In this document: piece by piece, positions 1 to 11,040 of the stretch
Layout of the letters: every line of letters starts with the position of its first letter
How positions within the stretch are numbered: position 1 is the stretch's first letter
Assembly: GCA_030544235.1 (NCBI GenBank)
Contig: CM060465.1
Span: 15,819,988-15,883,987 of the forward strand
From: Lepturacanthus savala
Lineage: Eukaryota > Chordata > Actinopteri > Scombriformes > Trichiuridae
Direction of reading: 5' to 3'
DNA length: 64,000 nucleotides
Position numbers and translations under genes: made by a program
Notes under the pieces: generated by a model
The model's database searches: none
What the model was told of the DNA's origin: nothing
The model's input: the letters and a program-made list of their open reading frames with translations, nothing else

Positions 1-1030
1 GACCGCTGTTAGGAAAGAAAAGCCCTGAGTGTCTCTGCTCCCTTCTGTCTCCGCCATAGCTCTCTTTTCTCTTCTTTTTTTGGTCGTTTTTAGGCCTCCC
101 TGCAACCCTTTTGCTCCTTTGTCTTTCTACCTCCCTTTGTCTTTATCCCACCAACTGTTTCACACTCACAGGGCTTCCAGCCATCACATTTGTGAGAGTA
201 ATGGGCCTGGCAAATTACAGCAGATCGGGCCTACAGCAGGCTCAGCCCGGCAGCCACCGGGGAGCACCAAGCAGACATGCTTATCCCAGAACCTGGCCTC
301 CTGATTGGACCACAAGAGGTGCCCAGGGAGGGCGGGGAGACGGGGTGAGATCATGTTAACATCTGCCGACTGTAGTTTTGATTGCTGCATTGGTGAGAGA
401 AATGTAGTTCTGCGTGTGTGGCAGAGAAACTTTACATAATCTTTAAATTGGTAGTCTAGCACCATGTTTCTGTGTGTTCTGCAGCGGTTGTACCAGCCTG
501 AAGAGAACACAAAAGCCTCTGAGTAACAACTTGTCGAAACACAATTTCCTGGATGAGTTCATTGATTATTTTTCTATCTTTAGTTCTGCTCTGTCATCGT
601 AATCGCTCACACTTTGCTTTAACTCAAATGCGCAGGCAGCGGGGACTGAGGCAGACAAACGCTCGCCGCTCGAACACGCCCTCCCACACACACAGATGGT
701 CTGAGAGATGCCTCGCAATTAAGCTCATCCGTTTAAAGTCTCTCACTGTAACAAGCCGAAGGAAGCCTGCCTGCCGCCGGATCTCGCTGCTCTCTGAGGC
801 GTGCCGATTCCTCGGCGCTCCGCCGGGCCTCCCAGGGCCTCCCGTGTGTGACCCAGCCCTTTCTTAATTACACCTGAGAGCACTGAACAGCTGTTTCCCT
901 TCCACATCTGTGTTTCTATCAATCAAGCTCACGAAGTAGCATGTGTAAAGCAAACAGGGAAATATGGAAGACCCTCTATTCCCTCCCTCCTTCTCAATCA
1001 GATTGTTGTTGTTTTTTAACCCATTAAAGC
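1..1030. other. Intergenic, no gene recognised
   Basis: Low-complexity pyrimidine-rich stretches alternate with mixed sequence. Open frames on both strands are short, lack domain features and are best read as chance. Around 600-870 the sequence is somewhat GC-richer with several CpG dinucleotides, but no splice-site-bounded coding exon could be defended. Confidence 0.4.
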
Positions 1031-1042
1031 GTGTGAGCCTTA

Positions 1043-1450
1043 AAGTCTATGACTGTCATTTTATACTCATAAAAAAATCAAAATTTTACTATCTTTTACT
1101 ATTTAGCTATTGTTTTCTAATGACATGATAGTAGACAACTTAGACAAAAGGTTTTAAGCAAATAATTTAGGTTTCCAAGTGCTTTCTCTCATATGACGTC
1201 ATCAAGTTCCTGCCCTTTTCTCCCGAGAACATGGTGAAGACAAACCCTCCCAGAAAGAGGTCATTTAATTAAGATTATTATGATTTTCAATCCTGACATG
1301 AAAAAAGAAAATGTTGTACAGGGATAAATAGGTTTTTGTTTAGGGGTGCAAGTGGCAGCTATAATAGCCATTAAAATGCTGTCTTCTGCAAAGGAAATAG
1401 TACAAAATGGAAAAAAATAGCATAACATTATTTATGACAGTCATAGACTT
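1043..1450. mobile_element. MITE-like element, copy A (short TIRs)
   Basis: The left end (1043-1059, aagtctatgactgtcat) is the exact reverse complement of the right end (1434-1450). A second copy lies at 17308-17617. The copies share interior blocks, for example a stretch reading gtagacaacttagacaaaag and another reading ctataatagccattaaaatg. Copy A carries roughly 90-130 extra bases (about 1200-1340) that copy B lacks. No transposase frame is present, so it is non-autonomous. Superfamily cannot be assigned from the ends alone. A TTAACCCAT-type stretch precedes both copies, so the true left boundary may lie a little further out. Confidence 0.55.
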
Positions 1451-1459
1451 AGCAGCTCT

Positions 1460-2580
1460 TTGAGTAAAGTTTAATTTTTTGAACAATGTACAACAATGTG
1501 AGCAGAAGGTCCAAGGTTCTGTTACTCTTAGCTCAACTAAGTAGAGGTGCTTCATCCCAAGGTTTCAAAACTATAGGCTTGAAAGCAAAGATCTTTTGAA
1601 AGACAGGTTTCTGAAAGACAACCCCTATTTTTAATTTTCTAAAAATAATATTCATGGAGGAAACTGATTGGTTCTCTCCTCGTCATCGCAGTTGAAGTAT
1701 GGACCCAACAACGAGGGAAAACAACAGCCAAACAAATGTTTCCTAGCAGGTTTTTTCTTTTTATTCTATGGATGCACTGCCGTGGTATATAAATATTTAT
1801 CAGGCCTCCAAAAGGTTAAGTGTGTAGGAGTAATAGAATCTGGCAGCTGAAATATTGCTGAAGCACAACATCTTCAGATTGTTTGCAAGACGGAGAGCAG
1901 GTGGAAAAGATAAATCGTGCCAGTAACAGCATTTAATGGCATTTGAATTACCAAAATATCACAAAAAATACAGTTTACACTTTGGTAAATGAGAAATTTA
2001 ACATGTATTTAAAGCAGGATATTGTTATGTGACCCTGGAAATGACACAAGGGGAGATTTATTGACACTGAATAGACTGAGGCTGTTCAAGATGGCATTGT
2101 TTTACATGTAAAAGGCTTCTTCAGAGGTGGTGATAGCTACCTATAATGCATGGAATCTTTATATGTGTGTATTTTTCTCACATATCTCTATAACTATTCA
2201 TTTGATCGACTTCACACCTGGGTATTTCTGGAACCCCACTACGTACAGTATCAAACCTGGTGTGATTCTGACACTTAGGGCTTAGTGTCTTTGACACTAA
2301 AAAGGAAAGACAGGCATGCACTAGTAATTCATAAATTACCTATCCAGTTTGATCATATCCCAAAAACATGGGGTTACAGTTCCTGAAATGAAAATACAGC
2401 CATAGAAACATATAGAAATTCAGTGTATTATAGACATAGTTCAACACTGAAAACTCTTTCATCTTTTCACAAAGAGATCGAAAATTTTGAAAAGTTGCAA
2501 CCCCCTGCAATAGTGTGGAATATGGTTGCATTAATTAATGTGATTGCAAAATCACGATTTCCTGGAGGGACTGTAAAACC
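1460..2580. other. Intergenic, AT-rich, no gene recognised
   Basis: No domain-bearing frame. A stretch near 2195-2215 resembles part of the dispersed repeat at 18840-19290 (shared core similar to catttgatcgacttcacac), suggesting another decayed fragment. Confidence 0.3.
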
Positions 2581-2582
2581 AG

Positions 2583-2790
2583 CAGCCGGTTAGCTTAGCT
2601 CAGCACAGTGACTGGAACAGCTAGCTGGGCTCTGTCTGAAGCTAGTAAAATCCACCTAGCTGTGCCTCTACAGCTCGCTAACATGCTGTGTCTTGTTTTC
2701 TGTAAATGCACAATAATACAAATTGTAAATAGCTGTGGTTTTATGGGGAAGTTGCGTGTTATGTGTTTCCAGTCTTTGAAGCTAAGCTTA
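2583..2790 (+). repeat. Dispersed acanthomorph repeat, decayed copy
   Basis: The sequence starts with agccggttagcttagctcag and runs through cagctagctgggctctgtct and a stretch reading aaaatccacctagctgtgcc. I recognise this as a degenerate copy of a repeat very common in spiny-rayed fish genomes (the family with gttagcttagcttagcataa and ctagcctggctctgtcc). Class is not assigned here. The small ORFs on both strands at 2595-2883 are shadows of it. Confidence 0.5.
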
Positions 2791-2840
2791 ACTAAGCAGC
2801 TGCTGGCACTTACTTGTATTTGCCATAGAGACATAAGTGT

Positions 2841-2887
2841 CTTTCTAACTGGGAGTTGGTTTTCTTATCCAACTCCCAGTTAGAAAG
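2841..2887. repeat. Perfect 19-bp hairpin
   Basis: The arm at 2841-2859 (ctttctaactgggagttgg) is exactly complementary to the arm at 2869-2887, with a 9-base loop rich in T. It lies just after the decayed repeat at 2583-2790. The stem is shorter than a typical vertebrate pre-miRNA stem, and no extended pairing is visible outside the 19 bp. Confidence 0.7.
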
Positions 2888-2889
2888 CG

Positions 2890-5830
2890 ATTAACGGGTC
2901 TTATCAAGAGTTAGAGTTAGAGTTTTTCCAAAATGACTATTTGGTTGGATTATTTACTGAGGGAGATTAAATTTAAACTTTCCAGGTGCCTTAAATGTCT
3001 TATTACTTATCCCATTCCAGTGAGATAATGTCTCCTTCCAGGTAGTGGAACAACTAACACTGACATTATTAGTGTCCGCTGTTGAAACTGATTGACTGTA
3101 CACTTTAAGCTCCTAATAAAAAATATATTTCACTTTAAAACACAGGCAAGATGCATTTATCAAGGTTCACTGAATGAAACGTGATGACTGCACACCAGAT
3201 TTGTTGATATGTTTAACAAGCTGCAGCTATAAATGAGACAGACAGTAGTAGATTCACTTTATGCAGCAGGTCATGACAGAAATATTGGCAACAGTTTAAC
3301 CATATATGTAATCTAACAAATGTTTAAACTTTTTCTATGATTTCTTGGACTGAGTTCACAAATTTACCTCATGCATACATCAAATAGGCTTCCTCAGTTG
3401 CTTAGAGGCTCATACTTTACTGATGCTTGTTGTGAAGTCTGGTTAGGCAGTGAGAGGAACACAGTATCCTTGCAACTACGTGTTTCAGCAGCTGAGGGTT
3501 TATCTTCAGTGGCTGAAAACGTGTCAACTGCTGCATATTTAAATCCACAAATTAATGATTATAAGCTGATAAACTAAAACAAGATTGCAGTTTAGGAATA
3601 TATTTTGTTTGTCTGGCTGGCTGGACCATGTTGTAGTACGAAAACAAGAACTCATTCAATAAAGACATTTCAAATGTCACATCCACTTGTAAATTACCCT
3701 TTTCTTATCATATGCAGTCTCAACTCTACATATATAAGTCAGACTGAAGTTCTGCTGACCAAAATAGGTAGTCGATACGTTAGGGTTAAATGTAGTCCTT
3801 CATATGCCTGGACTACTCGGATCTTGGGAACTTTCAAAGCAGCAGCAATATTTTTGTAGCCATCCCCAGATCTTTAACAGTCTCTGTCATATCAAAATTT
3901 GATATGAGAAATATGAAAGTTTGACATTCAATGCATTTGCAATATCTGCTGGTATATAAACTTTCAATATTTCCCTCTGGTGACTGGGTTGGAAAATAAG
4001 GTCCATGCTGAAAGTCTTCTTTAAAAGATATTAGCAAAAAGCTGCAACATAACAAATTGTAAAAACAATAATAATAATAATAATAATAATAATGAAATAA
4101 AATAAGAGTCTGAATACTTTCTAAATGCACTGTGGATATATGCTGCATCTCATATCTTGCAAGCATAAACTGCTAACTTGGATCAATACTGATGTTCACT
4201 TTAAACATGCTCAGTACTCAGGGGCTAAAGCAGATATTGATTCAGTATTATGTGTGTGGTGTATGATTGGATAGCCTAAGGTTTGTTTTCAAAGATAGAA
4301 GACCTTGGTCACAGAAATGTAAGATCCATGTGCATTTGTAAAGTAAAAGTAAGTAAACTAGTAAACTATTCTTTCTTTACCAACCTACATATCTGTTTCT
4401 TTGAATCCTGAGGGGTATTCCAGGAATAGTAATGTGAAAACTAAGAGAAAGTTAACCCTGAGATGAGGGAATTATCTGTTCCAGAAAGAGAACTAATTGA
4501 AACTGACTCAGTCACCATGGTAACAGACTCTGTGAACATAACCTGATCACTGGCAGGTTTACTTGAAAAAAACGTGAGTTTCTCCTCACACATGAAGAAG
4601 CTCTTCAAAATGGATTGTCCATTAATTCACAATCTGACATCAAAGCTCAAATTATTAGAAACGCTTAACGTCATGAGAGAATCTTCTGACCGAGACTGGA
4701 CATCCTGTCAATTATTTCCAGATGAATATCAACAACCTCTCCTCTCCACTGTTGGATTTTATTCCTATTCATATTCCTACTATATTCTATGAACTTGCTG
4801 CTCACTGGAATAGTCCATTCAAACTTATAGCAGTTTTCTCCCATGCTGTCTCTTTCTCTTTTGCTGCTGCAGCAGTGTTACTTCTACCGCGATATTTGTG
4901 TTTGTACTATCCGTAGGCTGCATTAATACCACTAGTTATTGTTGAAATTTCTTTTTGTAAGATAACAAATATCATGTCAAATGTTTTTTTTACAGGAAGA
5001 AAAAAACAGAATTTTGATCATATTTGTCATATAAAAACATCAGGAGATATTTGGGGCTATATTTGCCCAAGCATCATTAACATACACCCCAGAGGAGCCA
5101 AGTCATCCACAGATTCTCCAAACGGTGGATGACTGCTCTGCCTCTCAGCCACAGCCACCCTTTAACATAATAAAACAGGAGAAGAATATTACCAGTGATG
5201 TGATCTAAAAAGGAATAAAAAAAGACATTTTTCATTTCAGGAGGACTTTAATGCAACTTTGCGACCAATGAAAATAGTAGTTTATCTCAAAGATTGCAAA
5301 GTTATGAAGTCATAAATTCAGCAGTCTGCTGTATTCTGTACATTCATGTGCAGCAGAGTAATGGTGTCACAGTGTAATAACTTTCTATTGTTTGGATTCT
5401 TTTGACAGCAGAGTGTCAGGTACTTTTTGGCAGTTACTGCTCTTGGCACCAAACGGCTGACACCATTGTCAGGAAAGAGCAGCCTGACTGGTTTTTAGTC
5501 ATTTAATGTTTTGCAGCCATATACCTCGTTTTCCAAGTTTAAAACATGGTATCATCTTTTTACATTGTACAGGCTGTTGGCACATTTAATTTAAATCTGA
5601 AGTGAAACATGAAGTTTGCTATTTACACACAGTTTTTTTTTTAGTCACAGGCCAAAAATGGATTTTAAAGAAACAATTGCATTTAATTGTGAAAACTGAA
5701 AGTGAAAGTATACCTCGAGCCATTTCATAATTGAAAGTAGATCGATAGGGAAGTGATTGATATGACAGGTTTCATAGCACAGTAAATGTCATTTTGAATG
5801 TAAAATACCTTTTAGCTACTTTACAAAGCT
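2890..5830. other. Intergenic; one AAT microsatellite
   Basis: AT-rich DNA with a short (AAT)n tract at about 4067-4093. No coding exon recognised; open frames are short and featureless. The last part (about 5600-5830) is the 3' flank of the minus-strand Ig gene. On the minus strand it holds an ATTAAA polyadenylation-like hexamer (plus coordinates 5682-5687), followed about 40 bases further on by ten consecutive A (plus coordinates 5633-5642). Confidence 0.4.
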
Positions 5831-5831
5831 G

Positions 5832-7430
5832 CTAAGCATTGTATTCGTCAGTCCGCGTCAACCTCTCAGTACAACCAGGATCCTCGTCCATTTGGATGTC
5901 CTTGCGTGTATTTCCACAACGGGCGTCTCTCTGCTTCATTGAGGCCTTTGCCTTCTTCTTCATTGTAATTATTACTCCAACAATAGCTCCAACCAGCAGT
6001 AGAGCAGCCAGTCCTCCTGCTAGGCCATACACAGCAGCATTAGAGGCTTTTGGTGGGTCAGCTGTAGGGCTGGTTTGAGGGTCATCAGTTGTTCGCTTCA
6101 TTGAAACCAAATACTTCTGTTTAGAGATGCACCTTTGTGCATCAGGCCAGTATTCATCATCACCGGGATCATCTTCTTCTGTTTGTTCGCCAGGATCGTA
6201 TTCCTCCAAAAACTCAGAGCCTACAACCACGCACCAGTACAACCCTTCATCTTCCTTCTTCAAGTCAGATAGAGTCAGAGAGGAGCCGTTCTTAGCCAGA
6301 GTCAGTCTGCCCCTCAGATCTTCTGGGACTGGAACGGTCGCATCGTCCGAGTCATGGATAAGTTTGTGTTCCTGGCGGTACCACTGCACCTTTTCATCAT
6401 TATTTTGGCCGACATTGCATTCTAGTGAGACTTCCCCACCTTCAAAACTTTTTTCTTTGGGATCCTCACTGGGGCAAAGGTTCACGGAGTATTCCACCTC
6501 AGATGAAAGGGATATGCATGTGTATATCCCACTGTGTTTGTCAGTGATGGTAGAAATCACCAGCGAGTAGTCCTCAGATTTATCAGCAAATGATATGTAC
6601 ATCTCGCTGTTCTTCGTGCTGCTCCGGTTGACGTTCCCCAGTGGTGTCTCCCATTGCTGGTTAGTACCATCAGAGGGGCAACTGAGTACCAGTCTTTCCC
6701 CCTGTGAGACAAACAACTCCTTGTTCTCACTGTGGTCAGGCAGGTGCATATTTTTGAAACTGAGACAGGTCTGACCTCTGATCACAAGACAGTAAAAGTG
6801 CTGGTTATTCATTAACAGGTTTTCGTTGATCAAGAGCAATGCTCCTCTGTCCTTGACCTCCACCTCACTGTGCAGCTCCGTGTCCAATGGGCGCAATGAC
6901 ACACTGCTATCCAGCAAGAGGGTGAGCCTATAAGACGGATACATTTCGTAGTACCAACGCACAGAGGTTCCATTCAGACCTATAGAAGCACTGTTGCACA
7001 GAAGCTCAGCCATTCCATCTCCCTCCTTCAGGATAATTTCCTGTGATTCAATCTCTTCATTGCACACAGAGAGCTGCTGTGTGTGGTGGCTGACTAGAGT
7101 CTGGTTCTGCCAGCATTCTCTCCTGTAAATCCCCGAGTCCATGTGTGTGAGACCACTGATCTGAAGCCCAAGCAGGTGCTCCTGTTGGTTGAAGCGGACG
7201 CGGCCCTGGAGGTCAGGAGGAGGTGTGATTGGCTGGCTGTCGACCGAAGAGTTGCCGAGCAGTTGGTCTCCCTCCGGAAAACACCTATAAACAACAATAT
7301 AATCCACTCCGAAGCAATATCCCATCTCGATAATGCTGCCCTCTGCTCTGACTATGAGCTCTGCCTCCTCGCTGTACACCTGTGGGAGGAGGAGAAAAAG
7401 CAGAAACTCTAGAAACCTGAAGGAGGTCAT
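5832..7430 (-). CDS. Four-Ig-domain single-pass membrane protein, intronless
   Basis: Predicted cell-surface glycoprotein of 532 residues, probably an immune-type or adhesion receptor; ligand unknown. Seen in the translation: a hydrophobic signal peptide (about residues 1-20). Ig1 spans about 24-123 (C50, C106, DSGIYRREC). Ig2 spans about 130-225 (C145, W159, C214). Ig3 spans about 238-319 (C251, W260, C305, with DKHSGIYTC). Ig4 spans about 326-403 (C338, W350, C400, with EDEGLYWC). Then come an acidic linker (408-430), a membrane helix (about 465-489) and a basic tail of about 43 residues. Several N-X-S/T sites are present. I see no ITIM; the tail ends DEYNA. The whole frame is open from ATG to stop, whereas vertebrate Ig-receptor genes normally put the signal peptide and each Ig domain on separate exons. 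It could be a retrocopy or a lineage-specific intronless gene. No named family is claimed. Confidence 0.8.
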   Translation of the reverse strand: MTSFRFLEFLLFLLLPQVYSEEAELIVRAEGSIIEMGYCFGVDYIVVYRCFPEGDQLLGNSSVDSQPITPPPDLQGRVRFNQQEHLLGLQISGLTHMDSGIYRRECWQNQTLVSHHTQQLSVCNEEIESQEIILKEGDGMAELLCNSASIGLNGTSVRWYYEMYPSYRLTLLLDSSVSLRPLDTELHSEVEVKDRGALLLINENLLMNNQHFYCLVIRGQTCLSFKNMHLPDHSENKELFVSQGERLVLSCPSDGTNQQWETPLGNVNRSSTKNSEMYISFADKSEDYSLVISTITDKHSGIYTCISLSSEVEYSVNLCPSEDPKEKSFEGGEVSLECNVGQNNDEKVQWYRQEHKLIHDSDDATVPVPEDLRGRLTLAKNGSSLTLSDLKKEDEGLYWCVVVGSEFLEEYDPGEQTEEDDPGDDEYWPDAQRCISKQKYLVSMKRTTDDPQTSPTADPPKASNAAVYGLAGGLAALLLVGAIVGVIITMKKKAKASMKQRDARCGNTRKDIQMDEDPGCTERLTRTDEYNA

Positions 7431-7463
7431 GTTGCCTGTGTGTTCTGAGCCATGTGCTAGCCT

Positions 7464-7473
7464 GTTTTAATAG
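7464..7473 (-). promoter_or_regulatory. TATA-like box of the Ig gene
   Basis: On the minus strand this reads ctattaaaac, a TATA-like element about 35 bases before the start codon at 7430. If functional it implies a very short 5' UTR. The match is imperfect and could be chance. Confidence 0.25.
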
Positions 7474-7499
7474 AGCCACTTTAGTTTGTCACTTAGGTC

Positions 7500-9345
7500 C
7501 CGCCTCTACTTAATATCTGTTTCCTCCTCTTTCACATTCTTCTACAGACTACATAAACACTGTCAGACGCACACACACAGGCACATGTCAAGTTAGTCCA
7601 TCAGTAGCAGGAATGGGGTGTAAAGGTTTCAAAGTCATTAAGGTTATTCATTACATTGTGACAGGTCTGAGACAAGCAATGAGGATAAACAAAGGCCAAG
7701 AGAATTAAAATGAAATGTCTTGTGTACATTTAACAGTGTTGATGTGTAGTTGGACAGGTTTTTTACTCATCTGTGGGTGCCGCCAGCATGCAGCAATGCA
7801 CAGTCATTAGAGGGAGTGTAGTGCATGTGTGTTTTTGTGGCGGTCCCAGGTGTGCAAGCATGACTGCACCTTTGCAAATGCATGCCATGCATGTGTGATG
7901 TGCCAGCATACTCGTGTTCAGGGAAAACACTAATCTGAATTTAATCTACAAGTATCAGGTTATCCATATCTGTTGCCTGGCATGGCACAGTCATTTCAAA
8001 AGTGGAGGTTGATCTGATAAACAGCAGCAGGATGTTCTTTTTAATATTACGTGACTCCTGCATGAATCACAGAAGAAACAGAACTTTCCAGCTAATGCAT
8101 AGATAAGTTTATTATAAACAACAATACTTCTCTTATTGGTATTACATTCAAGGTTAAAAATCCACCGGGGAAAAACAGGAGCTGTGGTTTCCACTGTTTT
8201 ATTTTACATGGCAGCAAGGTCTGTGATCGTGTTAGTCTAACCTGCTCTTTCAGTTCCTTGTGTTGTAAATTCCTGGAGCGTGTTTTGGTGATAAGAGGAG
8301 ACTGTCTGGGAAAACCCTGTGCTTTATCTGTGCAGGAAGTGAGTCAGGTGGAGGTTTTGGCATTATGTCGGGAGATCACACAGATGAGTCCCTCAGTATG
8401 GCCAATGTGTGGAAGGTACCATTTAAATTAATTAGGTGGACAATAGAAACACATCCTACCAGACTCCTGTCGGTAGGGTAGTGGAGAAAACACCTTTGTG
8501 ATTCTAGGCAGAAGTCTATTGTCTACATGTGCCACCTGCATTTCATTGGTAATTCCTTATTGTTTTATTATTACTTATCTGTAAAACACATCATCATCAT
8601 CACGTATTTGTGTTTGTGTTGCTGATCCGTTTCAGTCTGCCTGCATCATGTGCCGCCACAGATGTTGTGTTACCAGATAATGACTCTGATTTCTGCACAC
8701 CCCCCACAGCGTTGACTGTTAAACACAAAATAGCTACAGTATGTGGTAACATGTCTGTGCTTCAAGTTTAGGCAAGTTTGACATACTAGCAACACATTTA
8801 TCCATCCGAAGTGATTGTAACTAACCCAACAGACTCTCTGCCTCCAGCACAGAGGGGATCATACTGGATTCCTCTCCCAAATAGATCACAGTAGATCAGC
8901 GTTTTTCATATATCATGACAGTCTAATCAAAGTATTTGTCGAAGATGTGTGTCTACATTGCTGCACACTGTTTCCTCTGCATTAACAGCCTTGTAATCGG
9001 TTTAATTATCATCGCTGTTTATGTTTTAAGTTCTGCAGCCTGCGGAAACAAGAGAAGCGTTGTAGCAAAGGAGGGATAGAGACTTGCGTGACTTAGCTTG
9101 AAGCCTCGATAAAAACCAGGGAAAGTGTTAACAGGTTGACTGCAAAGAGGAGGTGAGTGAATGGCTGTTTATTCTGCAGGCCCACATGTTGTTTTATACT
9201 TAGGCTTCCACCATAAAGAGAGGTGCACGTTTCCCATGAAACAGAGGCGGCTCAGTGACGATGGTTCAAAACCCCAATCAGAGTCTCTCCTTTCTGGATT
9301 TGTGTTTTCACCCATACGCTGCCTGAGTTAATGACAAGAATATCA
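7500..9345. other. Intergenic, no gene recognised
   Basis: No frame with domain features on either strand. GT/TG-rich stretches occur near 7790-7920 without forming a long microsatellite. Confidence 0.35.
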
Positions 9346-9351
9346 GTGTCC

Positions 9352-9535
9352 TCTGATGACCAGCTCCTTCCTGTCATCAACATATTTTGGCATTAGAAAA
9401 GAAAGGAGAGAGAAGCACCAACCTGTTTTCCCTTTGAGGCGGATCATCTGTTTACTTGCACACAAACTATAATGAACCCAGCTTCCCACTCAGCAGCAGC
9501 AGCGGCTCTCGTGCTGCTGAGGGAACAGCTTGCGG
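9352..9535 (-). repeat. Inverted duplication, left arm
   Basis: This arm matches the reverse complement of 12530-12708. Shared blocks include ctctgatgac, caacatattttggcatta, ccaacctgtttt, a ttgaggc/gatcatctgtttact block and actcagcagcagcag. Similarity stops sharply after ctctgatgac on the outer side and fades in the CAG-rich part on the inner side. In minus-strand sense it covers the end of the small exon at 9490-9708 and about 140 bases of its 3' flank. Confidence 0.7.
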
Positions 9536-9708
9536 AGCTGGTGATCAAGCATCATGATTAAGCACCAACTGCGAGAAAGCTCTCTGTGTGTTCGGTCCAA
9601 TTCAGCCCTGCGCTGATTACACTCATCAGGGACCCGTATGCTGCGGGGTTTTGGAGGTGCCCCAACTGCTGTTTGAGACACGGAATTGTTTATTACCGGA
9701 CATATGGC
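9490..9708 (-). CDS. Candidate terminal exon of a small unrecognised gene
   Basis: On the minus strand a strong acceptor (a pyrimidine run ending tttttattttcag) is followed by 72 codons in one frame and a TGA. The peptide is charged and Cys-containing. It includes GAPPKPRSIRVPDECNQRRA, RTHRELSRSW and MMLDHQLRKLFPQQ, and ends in three Cys encoded by a CAG-rich tract. I do not recognise the family. The 5' exon should lie between here and the bidirectional promoter near 9950 but I could not define it with confidence. The end of this exon and its 3' flank recur inverted at 12530-12708. Alternatives are a non-coding transcript or a decayed gene. Confidence 0.35.
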   Translation of the reverse strand, partial: AICPVINNSVSQTAVGAPPKPRSIRVPDECNQRRAELDRTHRELSRSWCLIMMLDHQLRKLFPQQHESRCCC

Positions 9709-9764
9709 CTGAAAATAAAAAGAAAAGTGGGCCACAAACTCAATTACATTCACCTGTCTGCATG

Positions 9765-9812
9765 TAAAAAAAATAAATAAATAATAAATTAATTAAAAAA
9801 TAAAAAATCAGG
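9765..9812. repeat. A/T-rich simple sequence
   Basis: A run built of AAAT/AATA units, about 45 bases, low complexity. Confidence 0.6.
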
Positions 9813-9849
9813 CTATTTCAGGGTCACATTTAAATTCATAGGATCCCGG

Positions 9850-10165
9850 CTGCAGTTTCAGTGCTCGCCTCCGCGTGGCGCTGTGCTTCAAACAAGAAAA
9901 TACAAAAATAAAACAGCGAAGAAGAAACGTAGCATAACAAAAACGTCACTTCCTGTGAAAACAGCTACAGGTATTTCATTTTATCTGGGTATTTATCAGA
10001 TTGAGTATACATAGAGCGACGCGTTTCGGTCCAGAAATAATATATAATACTTTTAACTTTTAATAACGGGGTCAAACCATGTCATGTCATGCAATGTCAA
10101 CGTAGTGGGACTGTCTCTTCTAGCGGATAGCGACCGAAATACCCAGTTGCTCGCTTATAAAATGG
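9850..10165. promoter_or_regulatory. Probable bidirectional promoter and mterf2 5' exon
   Basis: CpG dinucleotides cluster here compared with the AT-rich flanks. An ETS/CRE composite site, acgtcacttcctgt (9943-9956; minus strand ACAGGAAGTGACGT), is the type found at many TATA-less housekeeping and mitochondrial-gene promoters. It lies between the minus-strand small exon and plus-strand mterf2, so it could drive both. A donor-like atgg|gtaaag at 10166 could end a non-coding mterf2 first exon, to be joined to the acceptor at 11003-11004. Exact transcription starts cannot be read from sequence. Confidence 0.45.
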
Positions 10166-11002
10166 GTAAAGACTCTTATTTTGAAATAGTTGAATACACG
10201 TAATTGGTTGTCGGGGCAACCTTTGAAAACATGCATTTAACCCCTGTTCGATGTGGAAGTGATCAAGTTAATTGCCTTAAGATTCATAACTATTTATGAA
10301 TGTCATTTTACTGATAATGTCTCATATTTTGTGTAACTAATTGTGACTGATACGCAGCAGTCACTGATATACTGTCAAAAAGAGAAGATTTGGCTCTTGC
10401 TTTTCCACTCTCGCCTATAAAAACATCTGGCAACAGCTGTGTAATTATTACCTGCTGTGATATGAGGGTGAGGCTGTGATGTGGTGACTGACATTACCCA
10501 GAGCAGCATGAGAAACCTAGGGGGGGGATTAAATGGAGAGATGGAAAAAAATGCTTTTAAGAGATTGAATATCTGCTCTAGATAAACCATTAAAAACAAC
10601 GCAGGTAGGCGGAAGACACTTTTGTCAGTCTGTCAGTCAGTGCTTTTTAAAAGGAGGGGGGGGGGGTAAACATGACTAGAACAACTGAGTTTTCTCTTTT
10701 CCTGTGTGTATGGCTCAGTGACAAATCGGCAGGAAGCTGCTGAAACATCCCCCCTCTCTCCACCTAAAGTCAGGAAGACATGTTGCATTTTAATGTGGAT
10801 AGATCACACATAATGAATGGAACGAAGACTGATAACACCAGACTGGACTCTACCTGTCCCCTGACCTTGCAGAGCATCTCCAGAGTTGCGATATTTGCAT
10901 GATACGTGTGTTGCTGTCTATCAATCTGTCATTATTTTAATTTCCTCTTCATACTTTAGTAAGTAGTCGTGTATGCTTCCTGCTTTGCTGTCCACCCCCT
11001 GC

Positions 11003-11004
11003 AG
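11003..11004 (+). other. mterf2: Splice acceptor of mterf2 coding exon
   Basis: The sequence tgtccaccccctgcag just before the start codon is a good 3' splice site, implying an upstream non-coding exon, probably near 10.0-10.17 kb. Confidence 0.5.
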
Positions 11005-11040
11005 TTTCTTCTCCTCCTTCACCTTTGACGGACTGCATCA

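Noticed and set aside
6127..6570. A 147-codon plus-strand ORF opposite the Ig gene
   Set aside because: Antisense shadow; the minus frame carries full Ig domain structure.
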